A DNA stretch of 64,000 nt from G965277745 sp965277745 (GTDB lineage: Bacteria > Pseudomonadota > Gammaproteobacteria > Cardiobacteriales > Cardiobacteriaceae): contig OZ255837.1 in NCBI GenBank assembly GCA_965277745.1, forward strand, positions 434,001-498,000, in the 5' to 3' direction. Positions within the stretch are counted from its first letter, which is position 1. Each line of letters begins with the position of its first letter. The notes beneath the pieces were generated by a model. The model had not been told where the DNA came from. It made no database searches and saw only the letters and a program-made list of their open reading frames with translations. A program made the translations under genes and the position numbers. This document shows positions 18,794 to 27,651 of the stretch, piece by piece.

Positions 18794-19415
18794 GCCAGGG
18801 GAGAAATTCCCCGTCCGTTGATTTCTCGCTTCTCTTTATCGCATCGCCGCTCGCGTCCTTGAAGGGGCATCGCGGCATTTTTCTTCACGCCGTTACGCTT
18901 CGCAAGACGCTTCGTCACGCGCCAGAAACGCTCGGTCGCGGCGAGATGCCCCGCTTTGCGAAAGGCTTTTCGACGCGTGCACCCGCAAGTACTTGTCGTA
19001 CCCGACAGCGACCAAGCCATGACAGGGCCGCCATCGGGCGTTTTGGGGCACTGCGTCAAGTACGACTTTACGCGAGTCACCTTTGCAAGGTCTTCTCGCA
19101 CACGCGCTTTGTGCACACCTCGAACAGAGCGAAAGCAGGCGCCTTGCCGGCACCACGTCCTCTTTTACGCTGTGTGTCGTGACCGTGCATCCGCACTCGG
19201 CAAAAAGATCGCCCCCGAAACGTGACTCGCGGACCTATCTTGCCACGGAGGAAAAAGGCCACCGGCGGCTGCGCACGGAGAGAATCATTGCCTCGGCGCC
19301 CGTTTCGCTTCTCCCTTCAACCAGAGGGAGAAAACACGCCGGGGCAGGCGGTGAACGCTCAGCAGCCGCTTGACGAGGAAAAAACGCGCGCCGCGGCGGA
19401 TCGCGGGACGGAAAA
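18794..19415. other. Gap between mglC and mdh
   Basis: About 620 bases between converging genes. Apart from the small hairpin at 18798-18812, I see no gene, RNA or mobile element that I can name. Confidence 0.4.
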
Positions 19416-20396
19416 TCAGCCGAGCAAACCTTTTATCGCCTCTCTTTCCTCGCGCAGTTCCCGTGCCGTGGCGTCCATCTTCTCGCGACTGAAGGGGCTG
19501 ATCTCAAGGCCCGGTACAATTTGGTATTGGCCGTCTTTGCAGGTCACCGGGTAGGAGTAGACGATGCCGGGTTCAATGCCGTAAGCGCCATCGGCGGCAA
19601 TGCCCATACTGACCCAGTCGCCTTCGGTGGTTCCTTGTGTCCAGGTGCGCATGTGATCGATCGCGGCCGAGGCGGCCGAGGCGGCGGAAGAGGCGCCACG
19701 CGCCTTGATGATCGCGGCCCCGCGCTGCTGAATTTGGGGAATGAAGGTTTCTTTGTACCAAGCGGCTTCGACCAGATCCTCGGCGCGTCTGCCCTGTACC
19801 GTGGCATGGCTGATATCGGGATATTGCGTCGAAGAGTGGTTACCCCAGACGATCATTTTCTTCACCTCGGTGCTGTGAGTGGCGGTTTTTTCCGCCAGTC
19901 GGCTGATCGCGCGGTTATGGTCGAGGCGCATCATCGAAGTGAATTGTCGCGGATCGAGATCGGGGGCGACGCTGCGGGCGATCAAACAGTTGGTGTTCGC
20001 CGGGTTGCCGACGACCAGTACCTTGACATCGCGCGCGGCATGGTCGTTCAGCGCTTTCCCCAACGGCGCGAAGATGGCGCCGTTGGCGGAGAGAAGATCC
20101 TTGCGCTCCATTCCCGCGCCACGCGGACGGGCGCCGACCAGAAGGGCGTAGTCCGCGTCTTTGCAAGCGACATGGGGATCATCGGTTGCAACAATACGAC
20201 GCAGCAGTGGGAACGCACAGTCATCGAGTTCCATCACCACGCCTTGCAAGGCGTCCATCGCCGCAGGAATTTCCAGCAACTGCAAAAGGACAGGTTGATC
20301 GCAGCCGAGCATGTCACCAGCGGCGATGCGGAAAGCCATGGCATAACCGATATTACCAGCGGCGCCGGTAATGGTCACACGAACTGGATTTTTCAT
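19416..20396 (-). CDS. mdh: Malate dehydrogenase
   Basis: The 326-residue NAD-dependent enzyme interconverts malate and oxaloacetate in the TCA cycle. The N-terminal dinucleotide-binding loop GAAGNIGYA, the ARPRGAGMERKDLL substrate loop, GNPANTN and the catalytic-His segment VWGNHSSTQYPD identify it. This is the longer, cytosolic-type MDH (about 326 residues) found in many betaproteobacteria rather than the 312-residue E. coli form. GGGGTAATCGA precedes the ATG. It is divergent from the next small gene with 144 bases between. Confidence 0.96.
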   Translation of the reverse strand: MKNPVRVTITGAAGNIGYAMAFRIAAGDMLGCDQPVLLQLLEIPAAMDALQGVVMELDDCAFPLLRRIVATDDPHVACKDADYALLVGARPRGAGMERKDLLSANGAIFAPLGKALNDHAARDVKVLVVGNPANTNCLIARSVAPDLDPRQFTSMMRLDHNRAISRLAEKTATHSTEVKKMIVWGNHSSTQYPDISHATVQGRRAEDLVEAAWYKETFIPQIQQRGAAIIKARGASSAASAASAAIDHMRTWTQGTTEGDWVSMGIAADGAYGIEPGIVYSYPVTCKDGQYQIVPGLEISPFSREKMDATARELREEREAIKGLLG

Positions 20397-20540
20397 TCGA
20401 TTACCCCTACTTTGTTTTCAACGAGTTTTCATTCTGCCCGCCAGAGTATATCATAGTCTGGATGCGCGAAAGAGCGAGTAAGGTCGGTCGACGTATTTAC
20501 CTTGTACGGGACAGAATATTCAGGATAAGGAATCAAGACG

Positions 20541-21071
20541 ATGAAAAATGTATTTTTGTCACTATTTCTCCTGGTCGGCATTGCCGTTATGCCGGTCAAG
20601 GCACAGCAAGGCCGACAGTCATCGTTGGATGAGCAGTTTATCATCTACAAGTGGCGTAAAAACGGGATCCCGCACTACGCCAAAAACCTGCCGCGCGGCG
20701 TCGAAAAATATATCATGCTCAACCAATACGGTATGGAAGTGACCAAGAAACGCCCGCGAATACAGAAAAAAAAGACCAAGTCGATTCGCCCGACTCGTCC
20801 GCCACAGGCAAAGAAGCCAGAGGCAAAAAAAGTAGACAAGAAAGCAACGGAAAACACCGCGAAAGAGACGACGAAACAAGGGATGATCACCCGTAAACAG
20901 CGCTGTGAAAAAGCTCAGAAAAACATTGCGCTGCTGAACAGTCAGAAAACCATTTACGAGGAAGACGCCGGCGAAAACCTGGTGCCGCTTGATAAAGCGA
21001 CGGTGAGCAAAAGACTGAAACAGGCCCAAAAAGCGGCGAGCAAGTTCTGTCGCGAAAAGAGCCCGCGATAA
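20541..21071 (+). CDS. Secreted basic protein, DUF4124-like
   Basis: The 176-residue protein has a clear signal peptide (MKNVFLSLFLLVGIAVMPVKA). A short segment follows, IYKWRKNGIPHYAKNLPRG, resembling the DUF4124 pattern (aromatic, KW, G, HY). The middle is Lys/Arg/Pro-rich and low in complexity (residues about 70-115). The C-terminal part contains two Cys and looks helical. Periplasmic location is expected, and the basic linker might bind cell wall or nucleic acid. AAGGAATCAAGACG precedes the ATG. It lies 68 bases upstream of proS in the same direction. Function unknown. Confidence 0.75.
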   Translation: MKNVFLSLFLLVGIAVMPVKAQQGRQSSLDEQFIIYKWRKNGIPHYAKNLPRGVEKYIMLNQYGMEVTKKRPRIQKKKTKSIRPTRPPQAKKPEAKKVDKKATENTAKETTKQGMITRKQRCEKAQKNIALLNSQKTIYEEDAGENLVPLDKATVSKRLKQAQKAASKFCREKSPR

Positions 21072-21139
21072 ATAAGAGACAAACGCGCCGCTAAAATGCG
21101 GCGAGCGACCCGCCGCCCACGACGGGAAGACATTTCCCG

Positions 21140-22852
21140 ATGACGACAAACACGATGCGATTTTCTCAATTCTGGTTACCCACCCAAAAAGAAATTCCGG
21201 CGGAGGCCGAAACCGTCAGTCATCGCCTGATGCTGCGGGCGGGAATGATTCGCCAGACCGCGCAAGGCATCTATTCCTGGATGCCGCTTGGGCTGAGGGT
21301 GCTGAACAAGGTCGGGGCGATCGTGCGCGAGGAAATGAATCGCGCCGGCGCGCTCGAGGTGCTGATGCCATCCGTGCAGCCAGGCGAACTGTGGCGGGAA
21401 TCCGGACGCTGGGAAGATTACGGCCCGGAATTGTTGCGTTTTCGCGACCGCCATGACCGCGATTACTGTCTGGGACCGACGCATGAGGAAGTGATCACCG
21501 ATCTGATGCGGAAAGAGATCAGCAGTTACAAACAGATGCCGCTTACCGTATATCAGATTCAAACAAAGTTCCGCGACGAGATTCGTCCGCGTTTCGGGGT
21601 GATGCGGGGGCGTGAATTCCTCATGAAAGACGCCTATTCTTTCGATCGCGACGCGGCGGGCATGGAAGCATCATACGCCAGGATGCACGCCGCCTATTGC
21701 CGGATTTTCGACCGCCTCGGACTCGACTATCGTGCCGTGATGGCGGACAACGGCGCGATCGGCGGCACGGGTTCGCATGAATTCCATGTCCTTGCCGCAA
21801 CCGGCGAGGACGCTATCGTTTTTTCCCTGGACGGCGATTACGCGGCGAACCGGGAAAAAGCCGAGGCGGTGTGCCTGGGCGGCCTACGGCCCGCGCCGTC
21901 GGCGACAATGGAAAAACGCGCCACGCCAGGTTGCAAGACGATCGCCGCACTGGTCGAAACTTTCGCCTTGCCTGTCGAACGCACCTTGAAAACGCTGATT
22001 GTCGCAGGCAGCGATGGCGGTTTGGTTGCGCTGATCCTGCGCGGAGATCACGAACTGAACGCGATCAAGGCGGGACAATTGGCGGAAGTGGCGGCGCCGC
22101 TCGTCATGGCCAGCGAGGCCAGGGTGCGCGAGGTTGTCGGCGCCGGTTTCGGTTCGCTGGGGCCGGTCGGACTCGAGATTCCACTGATCGTCGATCGCAG
22201 CGCCGCCAACGTCGCCGATTTCACCGTCGGCGCCAATGAAGACGGTTGGCATTTTTTCAACGTCAACTGGGATCGCGATGTGACGATCGCCAAAGTGGCC
22301 GATATCCGCAATGTCATCGAAGGCGATCCCTCGCCCGACGGCAAAGGCACCCTGCACATCCGCCGCGGGATCGAAGTCGGCCACATCTTCCAGCTCGGCG
22401 ACAAATATTCGCGGTCGATGCGCTTTTCCGTGCCGCTTGAAGACGGCTCGCCGTGCGTTCCGATGATGGGTAGCTACGGTATCGGATTGACGCGCTTGGT
22501 AGCGTCTTTCATCGAACAAAACCATGACGCGCACGGGGTGATCTGGTCGGACGCGCTTGCGCCTTTCCAGGTCGCCCTCTTACCGCTTAACGCACATCGA
22601 TCCGAACGTGTGCGAAAAGCGGCCGAGTCGCTTTACCGGCGGTTGCTTGCGCACGGCATCGACGTCCTCTTCGATGATCGCGGCAAACGTCCCGGGGTGA
22701 TGTTCGCCGACGCAGACCTGATCGGCATCCCGTCGCGAATCGTGATTTCCGAAAAAACCCTGGCTGCGGCGGAAGTGGAATACAAGGCCCGCGAAGAGGA
22801 ACAATCACGACGCATGGCGCTTGCCGAGGTCGTGACATTTCTGTGCGCATGA
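21140..22852 (+). CDS. proS: Prolyl-tRNA synthetase
   Basis: The 570-residue class II synthetase is of the bacterial type. Motif 2 is visible in YQIQTKFRDEIRPRFGVMRG and motif 3 in GSYGIGLTRLVASFIEQ. The editing (YbaK-like) insertion lies between about residues 225 and 400, and the C-terminal anticodon-binding domain follows (APFQVALLPLN onward). Length equals that of E. coli ProS. A second ATG five codons in (MRFSQFW) matches the usual family start and could be the true one. Confidence 0.97.
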   Translation: MTTNTMRFSQFWLPTQKEIPAEAETVSHRLMLRAGMIRQTAQGIYSWMPLGLRVLNKVGAIVREEMNRAGALEVLMPSVQPGELWRESGRWEDYGPELLRFRDRHDRDYCLGPTHEEVITDLMRKEISSYKQMPLTVYQIQTKFRDEIRPRFGVMRGREFLMKDAYSFDRDAAGMEASYARMHAAYCRIFDRLGLDYRAVMADNGAIGGTGSHEFHVLAATGEDAIVFSLDGDYAANREKAEAVCLGGLRPAPSATMEKRATPGCKTIAALVETFALPVERTLKTLIVAGSDGGLVALILRGDHELNAIKAGQLAEVAAPLVMASEARVREVVGAGFGSLGPVGLEIPLIVDRSAANVADFTVGANEDGWHFFNVNWDRDVTIAKVADIRNVIEGDPSPDGKGTLHIRRGIEVGHIFQLGDKYSRSMRFSVPLEDGSPCVPMMGSYGIGLTRLVASFIEQNHDAHGVIWSDALAPFQVALLPLNAHRSERVRKAAESLYRRLLAHGIDVLFDDRGKRPGVMFADADLIGIPSRIVISEKTLAAAEVEYKAREEEQSRRMALAEVVTFLCA

Positions 22853-23302
22853 TGGATAAGCGGATAACGCCCGCGACAAGGGAGCGCCGGCGATGATCGC
22901 TTCCCCTGCGATGCACCATCGTTCAAAGTTGCCGCCAAAACAAAGATAAGGTCGAATGCGTATCACGCCTAAAAATACCCCGCCGACAACATTGCGAAGA
23001 CACTTTTCCGGTGCCGGCAGAAAGCGCATGGCGGCAATGCTTTACCCGGTATTGGAGAAAACGCAGGGCGGCCTTACGAAGGCAACCCGCGAGCGTTCAG
23101 ACAACCATGCGGGTCTTTGCCGCTTACCCCCGCAGCGGCGACAAAAACGGCTTCGCGAATGCCCATCCGCCCGCTCTTCTTACCAGCGGCTTCACGCCGT
23201 TTCACGGCAAGCGATGCAAGCGTCCGCAATGGTCCAAGGCGAGTGGCGGATAAAACGACACGGTCGGGTAAGTCATTTCGGGCACTGGTGGCTCTTGGCA
23301 TC
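22853..23302. other. Gap upstream of the acyl-CoA dehydrogenase fusion
   Basis: About 450 bases. An open frame extends upstream from the next gene through this stretch, but its composition there is unlike the family and no start has a good ribosome binding site. No promoter stands out. Confidence 0.4.
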
Positions 23303-25465
23303 GTGACCCGTTCCCCGATTCGCCAGCATTTTCACGAACCCGCGGTACTTGGTGCCACGCCGATGGGGGGATTGATCGCCGCGCTGTTCGCCAATACCGG
23401 CCAACGCGTCAAACTCTACGATCGCCCGTCCCCTGGTAACAATGGCGAAAAACAGATCGCTCAGGTAATCGACGGTTTATCGCAGCGGATGCCGTCGCCT
23501 TTTTCCGGTGCCGAGGCCGCCTCGCTGATCGTGCCACGCAATTATCGTGATCACTTAAAGGAACTCGGTGAACACGACCTGGTGATCGAATGCCACGGCG
23601 ATACGTCGAGAGAAAAGCAGGGCTGGTTCTCCCGTCTCGCGCCGGGGATTGCCAAAGACGCGGTGATCTTGTCCTTGTCGCATGGCGATTCGGTCGCCGA
23701 CGTCGCCAGCGCCCTCCCCGCCGGCATGCGTCCCCATTTCCTCGGCGCGCATTTCTTTTCTCCGCCGCGCCTTAACCGATTGGTCGAGCTGATTCCGACC
23801 GACCGTACCGAACGACGTGTGCTCGAGGTCGTTGCCGATTCGCTGTACAACGTACTCGGCGCCTTCACGGTGATCGTCGCCGATACGCCGAATTTCGTCG
23901 CCAATCGCCTGCTCGCTTTCGCCGTCGCCAGCGCGTTCACGCACGCACGCGCCAACGAGGTATCGCTCGGCTCTCTGGAAACCCTGACGGCACGACTGAT
24001 GGGACGCAAGTACGTTGGACTGTGTTTTCTCCTCGACCAAGTGGGGCTCGACTATTATCGGGCGCTCAGCAAGCGGGTGCCGGATACCGAGCGAAAGCGT
24101 TACGGTGCGCTGCTGACGCCGCCGCAAATGATCAACAACCTCCTCCTGCTTGCCCATAGCGGACGCGAGACGGGCAAGGGATTTTACGATTATCGCGAAG
24201 AACCCGCCTTTTGCAGCCCCCTTGTCGAGCCGCCGCAGAAATTGATCTCCCTGCTCGAAACGGCGGATTGGAAAGGCCTTCGCAAACAACCGGGCAAAGA
24301 AGCGGCTTTTGTCCGCGATTACCTGCGCGATCTGTGGCAATACATGATGCGTGTCGCCGAAGAAAGTGGTTTTTCGGGAAAACAACTCGACCACATTCTC
24401 TTACACGCCTTTTCCTGGAACAGCGGGCCTTACGCCTTGTTGCAGCGTTTTTCACCGGCCACTGTCCATACCACGACGCGACGCGACGAAAGCGCCACAA
24501 AACTTAGGTATCCGGTCTCAGCCCTGTGGTCGCGGCGTTGCCGCTGCGACGGTAAAAAACCGCTCGCAATCGATCCATTTACCGAAAAGTGCCGCCTGCT
24601 CAATGCGTCGGCGATCAGTAGGGTATTGTCCTATCGCGACCAAATGCTCCTCTGGCAGCCCGTCGAGGTGGCATTCGGTTTTTTCGAGCCGATGCTGCGT
24701 GAATTGTCCGAGGCCATCGCGCTGGCGCGGAAAAAACAATGCGCGCTGATGATCTATCATCATGGGCGTCGTTTTGGCGGCGCGAGACAGTGGCGTCGGC
24801 AAGCGGCGGATCTCTCGGACTATGCCCGCGAGCATCGCCTGTTAAGCGAGGTTATCATTGGTTTGCGCATGTTACCGTATCCGGTCATGTTGTCGGTGAC
24901 CGGCACGATCCTCGATTACGGCTTCGCGATCATGATGCAGGCGGATTGCCTGATTTGCGATGTCGATGTCTTCTGGCAACTGCGCGCGACCGAACACGGC
25001 CTACCGCCGATCGGCGGAATATGGTTTGAATGGTTGCGTCGCCTGCCGCATATTTCTCCCGAACTGACGCGCTTGCAGATCCACGCCGTCCTCACCCGAC
25101 TGCTCGGCAGCGGCGGCATCGAAAATCTGCACGCGGCGCGTGAACTGGGTGTTGTGCGCGGTCACGACCGCTTTGCGATGAATATCGCGCAGATGCCTGA
25201 AATCAGCCAGTCGCTCGCCGACGCCTGGCTTGACATCCACCAGCCGCGGCCGCCGCGTTACCCGCTACGCAAACTCGGTCAAGCGGACACCGCCTATCTC
25301 GTCGCGCGCAGCGAGGAAACGGCACTACCGGCTCTGTATCGTGATTGCGTGGCCTTGCTCGCCGCCAAGGAGCAGAAAACGATTCTCTCCCTACGTCGCC
25401 TGTTGCAAGCGGAAGTGGCGTTGTTCGCGCACCGTTACGCGGCGATGAAGAAAAAAGAGACCTAA
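23303..25465 (+). CDS. Divergent 3-hydroxyacyl-CoA dehydrogenase/enoyl-CoA hydratase fusion
   Basis: Starting at GTG 23303 the product has 720 residues, in the order of FadN-type fusions: NAD-binding domain first, C-terminal dehydrogenase domain, then a crotonase-like domain. Visible dehydrogenase landmarks are PAVLGATPMGGLIAALFAN, HFFSPPRL (with the catalytic His), LVELIP (with the Glu) and a GKGFYDY segment. Several key positions differ from the family: GATPMG instead of GxGxMG, SLSHGD where NTSS is usual, and PNF for PGF. The crotonase oxyanion glycines are replaced by ILDYGFAIMM. It may act on an unusual acyl-CoA, bind without catalysing, or be decaying. No thiolase gene is adjacent. The GTG start is my choice from domain length. 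Confidence 0.7.
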   Translation: MTRSPIRQHFHEPAVLGATPMGGLIAALFANTGQRVKLYDRPSPGNNGEKQIAQVIDGLSQRMPSPFSGAEAASLIVPRNYRDHLKELGEHDLVIECHGDTSREKQGWFSRLAPGIAKDAVILSLSHGDSVADVASALPAGMRPHFLGAHFFSPPRLNRLVELIPTDRTERRVLEVVADSLYNVLGAFTVIVADTPNFVANRLLAFAVASAFTHARANEVSLGSLETLTARLMGRKYVGLCFLLDQVGLDYYRALSKRVPDTERKRYGALLTPPQMINNLLLLAHSGRETGKGFYDYREEPAFCSPLVEPPQKLISLLETADWKGLRKQPGKEAAFVRDYLRDLWQYMMRVAEESGFSGKQLDHILLHAFSWNSGPYALLQRFSPATVHTTTRRDESATKLRYPVSALWSRRCRCDGKKPLAIDPFTEKCRLLNASAISRVLSYRDQMLLWQPVEVAFGFFEPMLRELSEAIALARKKQCALMIYHHGRRFGGARQWRRQAADLSDYAREHRLLSEVIIGLRMLPYPVMLSVTGTILDYGFAIMMQADCLICDVDVFWQLRATEHGLPPIGGIWFEWLRRLPHISPELTRLQIHAVLTRLLGSGGIENLHAARELGVVRGHDRFAMNIAQMPEISQSLADAWLDIHQPRPPRYPLRKLGQADTAYLVARSEETALPALYRDCVALLAAKEQKTILSLRRLLQAEVALFAHRYAAMKKKET

Positions 25466-25628
25466 TATCGACGCACATGCCACAGCGCCCGTTTCCCCTT
25501 GTCGGACGGCAAGATCGTCATGGCACAAGAACAGGCAGGCCGGGCGGCGAGTGGCGCGGGAAGAATGAATGAAATAAATCTTTCGATATTTGTTCGGCAC
25601 GAGCGGATTGAACGTGCCCGCGCCTAGG

Positions 25629-25920
25629 TGTTAGGTCCCATATTATGATGGAAGGAATTGGTTTTGAATCTTTGTGGTTGAACGAGGGTTCTTGGGCCCC
25701 ATAGGGGCATCTTCAACGCTCTGACGCTTGTTCCATTTGCAAACGGTCTTTGGATCGATGCCGTAACGCTTGCTTAACGCCGCGATCGAAGCTTGCGATC
25801 GCTGTATTTCCGCTCTGACTGCGTGCGTGGTCTTGGCGCCTGGGTGTAAAACTTGTCCCATAGGTTCCTCCGTGCTGAGGGATCCGTATAAATCATTCCA
25901 TTATATGATGGGATCAAACA
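25629..25920. mobile_element. Short IS481-derived element (MITE-like)
   Basis: A 292-bp element has imperfect terminal inverted repeats, TGTTAGGTCCCAT and, read inward from the right, TGTTTGATCCCAT; over 23 bases five differ. It retains only the first part of a transposase gene; the rest is deleted. The flanks are CCTAGG on the left and GTTAGG on the right, close to the NCTAGN target known for IS481. A longer relative sits at 42284-43137, with almost identical right-end sequence. Confidence 0.7.
25643..25861 (-). pseudogene. IS481-type transposase, N-terminal remnant
   Basis: The 72-residue frame starts MGQVLHPGAKTTHAVRAE and has the helix-turn-helix stretch ALSKRYGIDPKTVCKW and GPKNPRST, as in IS481 transposases. 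The catalytic DDE part is absent. The sequence after the deletion point (TTKIQNQFLPS) is unrelated to the family. It cannot be active by itself but could be mobilised in trans. Confidence 0.75.
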
Positions 25921-26295
25921 GTTAGGCCATCTCCGAAAAGAGCTGAAATATCGCGGCAGGCACGCCATCCTTCTTTGCTCGCCTTGGGGTGCGAGAGGTT
26001 TTTTGACAGGTCACGCCAGGACGGCGCAGCGCTTGGCCGATGCTGCGCTGCGAAACGCCAAAGCGGGCGATGCGTCCTGTTGAAAGGCATCGGGGGGCGC
26101 ACATCGCGGGCGAGAGCTGCCCTATCGATTCCGGTGGCTTTCTTGTTGCCCGTGGCCTTGGTGACGGACGATTCGAGGCAGCCGACAAGCGAGGTAACAC
26201 CGACGTCAAAGCGCGCTGCAACCTAGGCGGATCGTCCGCCTTTCGCGCTCACGTATCTCCAGAACCTTCTGACGGAATTTCAATAGGTAATTCAT
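25921..26295 (-). pseudogene. IS630-type transposase remnant, N-terminal part
   Basis: Reading leftward from ATG 26295 gives MNYLLKFRQKVLEIRERE, then, after frame changes, AARFDVGVTSLVGCLES, KIDRAALARDVR-like sequence and RFGVSQRSIGQALRRPGVT. This is the order of the HTH half (orfA) of IS630-family transposases. At least two frameshifts are needed to join the pieces, and it stops at the IS481-derived element, so it is a decayed fragment. Confidence 0.6.
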
Positions 26296-26612
26296 ACGAT
26301 AAGTATAATCTATTTATAATGCTTCCGCTATACATATCGCCGCTCCGCGTTCCGCCGCAAGAAGTGCCGCCCTGTATTGACAAGCCGAAACCGCGGCGCA
26401 TCTTGTGATGAGAACGTCAAGCCGATGAGGCTCTTCCCAACATTTAATAGGCCTCTGAATCGAACAGCGGAAGAGTTTTTTTATTGCAATCAGTACATTT
26501 TTATACCATGTCGTTGACAAAGGACGCATCCTTATATTAATTTGGATATATATTCAAATAAAAATATTAATTCAAACCACGCGGGTGACGACACCCTCGC
26601 TCAAATACGGAT
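26296..26612 (+). promoter_or_regulatory. AT-rich leader of the sugar cluster with a palindrome
   Basis: This stretch has no gene. TTTGGATATATATTCAAA (26541-26558) is an 18-bp palindrome with one mismatched pair, ending about 55 bases before the permease ATG. Its TTG...CAA ends resemble operators of SorC/DeoR-type regulators, and a SorC-type regulator gene closes the cluster. TTGACA (about 26513) lies just upstream and could be a -35 box. Binding is inferred. Confidence 0.5.
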
Positions 26613-27611
26613 ATGGACACACAACAGCACATGCACAAAACCACTAGTAGGATCACAAAAATATCAATTTATCTTCGAGAAGGCGCCATCGGTCCTTTCA
26701 TCGGACTGCTGCTGCTCTGCCTATTTTTTTCTTCTCGATCCCCGTACTTTCTCACTCTCGGCAACGCCCTGAATATACTTGATCAGGTAACCGTGCTCGG
26801 CATCGTGGCGATCGGAATGACGATGGTTATCATCGTCGGCGGGATCGATCTATCCGTCGGTTCGGTACTTGCGTTGTCGATGATGACGATGGGCACCCTC
26901 GAGCAATATTGGCAATTGCCGCTCGCCGTTTGCGCAAGTTTTGCCATTCTCTCCGGTGCCTTGTGCGGAGGGATTTCCGGCTTGCTGATCGTTGCGGCGA
27001 AATTGCCGCCTTTTATCGCGACGCTTGCGATGATGTCGATTGCCCGCGGCATGGCGCAGGTGCTCACCGATGGACGTCAGATTGTCGGTTATCCAGACTG
27101 GTTCACGAATCTGTCGACGGTCAGGATATTCGGTGTTTTCTCGGTGACCATGCTGATTTTTCTGTTTTTGGCCCTGATGTGTTGGGCTTTTCTGAAATAT
27201 CGCGCTGCCGGGCGGAATCTCTATGCCATCGGGGGAAGCGCTGAAGTCGCCCGGCTTTCCGGAATCAATGTAGCGCGTAAGACCCTAAGCGTCTATTTGA
27301 TTGCCGGAATCTTGTCGGCGATCGCTGGTTTGACGCTTGCGGCGCGTCTCGATTCCTCCCAGCCCAACGCGGGCGTTGGACTGGAACTCGACGCGATCGC
27401 CGCGGTCGTGATCGGAGGGGCGAGCCTAAGCGGCGGCATCGGTGGTATTGGGGGCACGATAGTCGGTGTGTCGATCATCGGCGTGTTACACAATGGACTC
27501 AATTTATTGGGGATTTCCCCCTTTATTCAATCGATCATCATTGGACTTACCATCGCGATCGCGGTGGCGTTCGATACCTTAGGGCGGAAAAACCGCCATT
27601 GCAATGTGTGA
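26613..27611 (+). CDS. Ribose-type sugar ABC transporter, permease
   Basis: The 332-residue membrane protein is of the RbsC/AraH family (CUT2 class). Landmarks are TMVIIVGGIDLSVGSVLALS, AKLPPFIATLAMMSIARGMA, NLYAIGGSAEVARLSGINV and AVVIGGASLSGGIGG. About eight to ten hydrophobic segments are present. The ribosome binding site is weak, and ATG 26631 is an alternative. First gene of a transport and catabolism cluster (permease, binding protein, ATPase, dehydrogenase, transketolase pair, kinase). Confidence 0.9.
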   Translation: MDTQQHMHKTTSRITKISIYLREGAIGPFIGLLLLCLFFSSRSPYFLTLGNALNILDQVTVLGIVAIGMTMVIIVGGIDLSVGSVLALSMMTMGTLEQYWQLPLAVCASFAILSGALCGGISGLLIVAAKLPPFIATLAMMSIARGMAQVLTDGRQIVGYPDWFTNLSTVRIFGVFSVTMLIFLFLALMCWAFLKYRAAGRNLYAIGGSAEVARLSGINVARKTLSVYLIAGILSAIAGLTLAARLDSSQPNAGVGLELDAIAAVVIGGASLSGGIGGIGGTIVGVSIIGVLHNGLNLLGISPFIQSIIIGLTIAIAVAFDTLGRKNRHCNV

Positions 27612-27651
27612 TTGAAATCACCCGTACGTTAAGTAAAACCAAGGAGAAAAC

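Noticed and set aside
18859..19225. Small open frames between mglC and mdh
   Set aside because: Overlapping frames on both strands, no ribosome binding site and no recognisable similarity.
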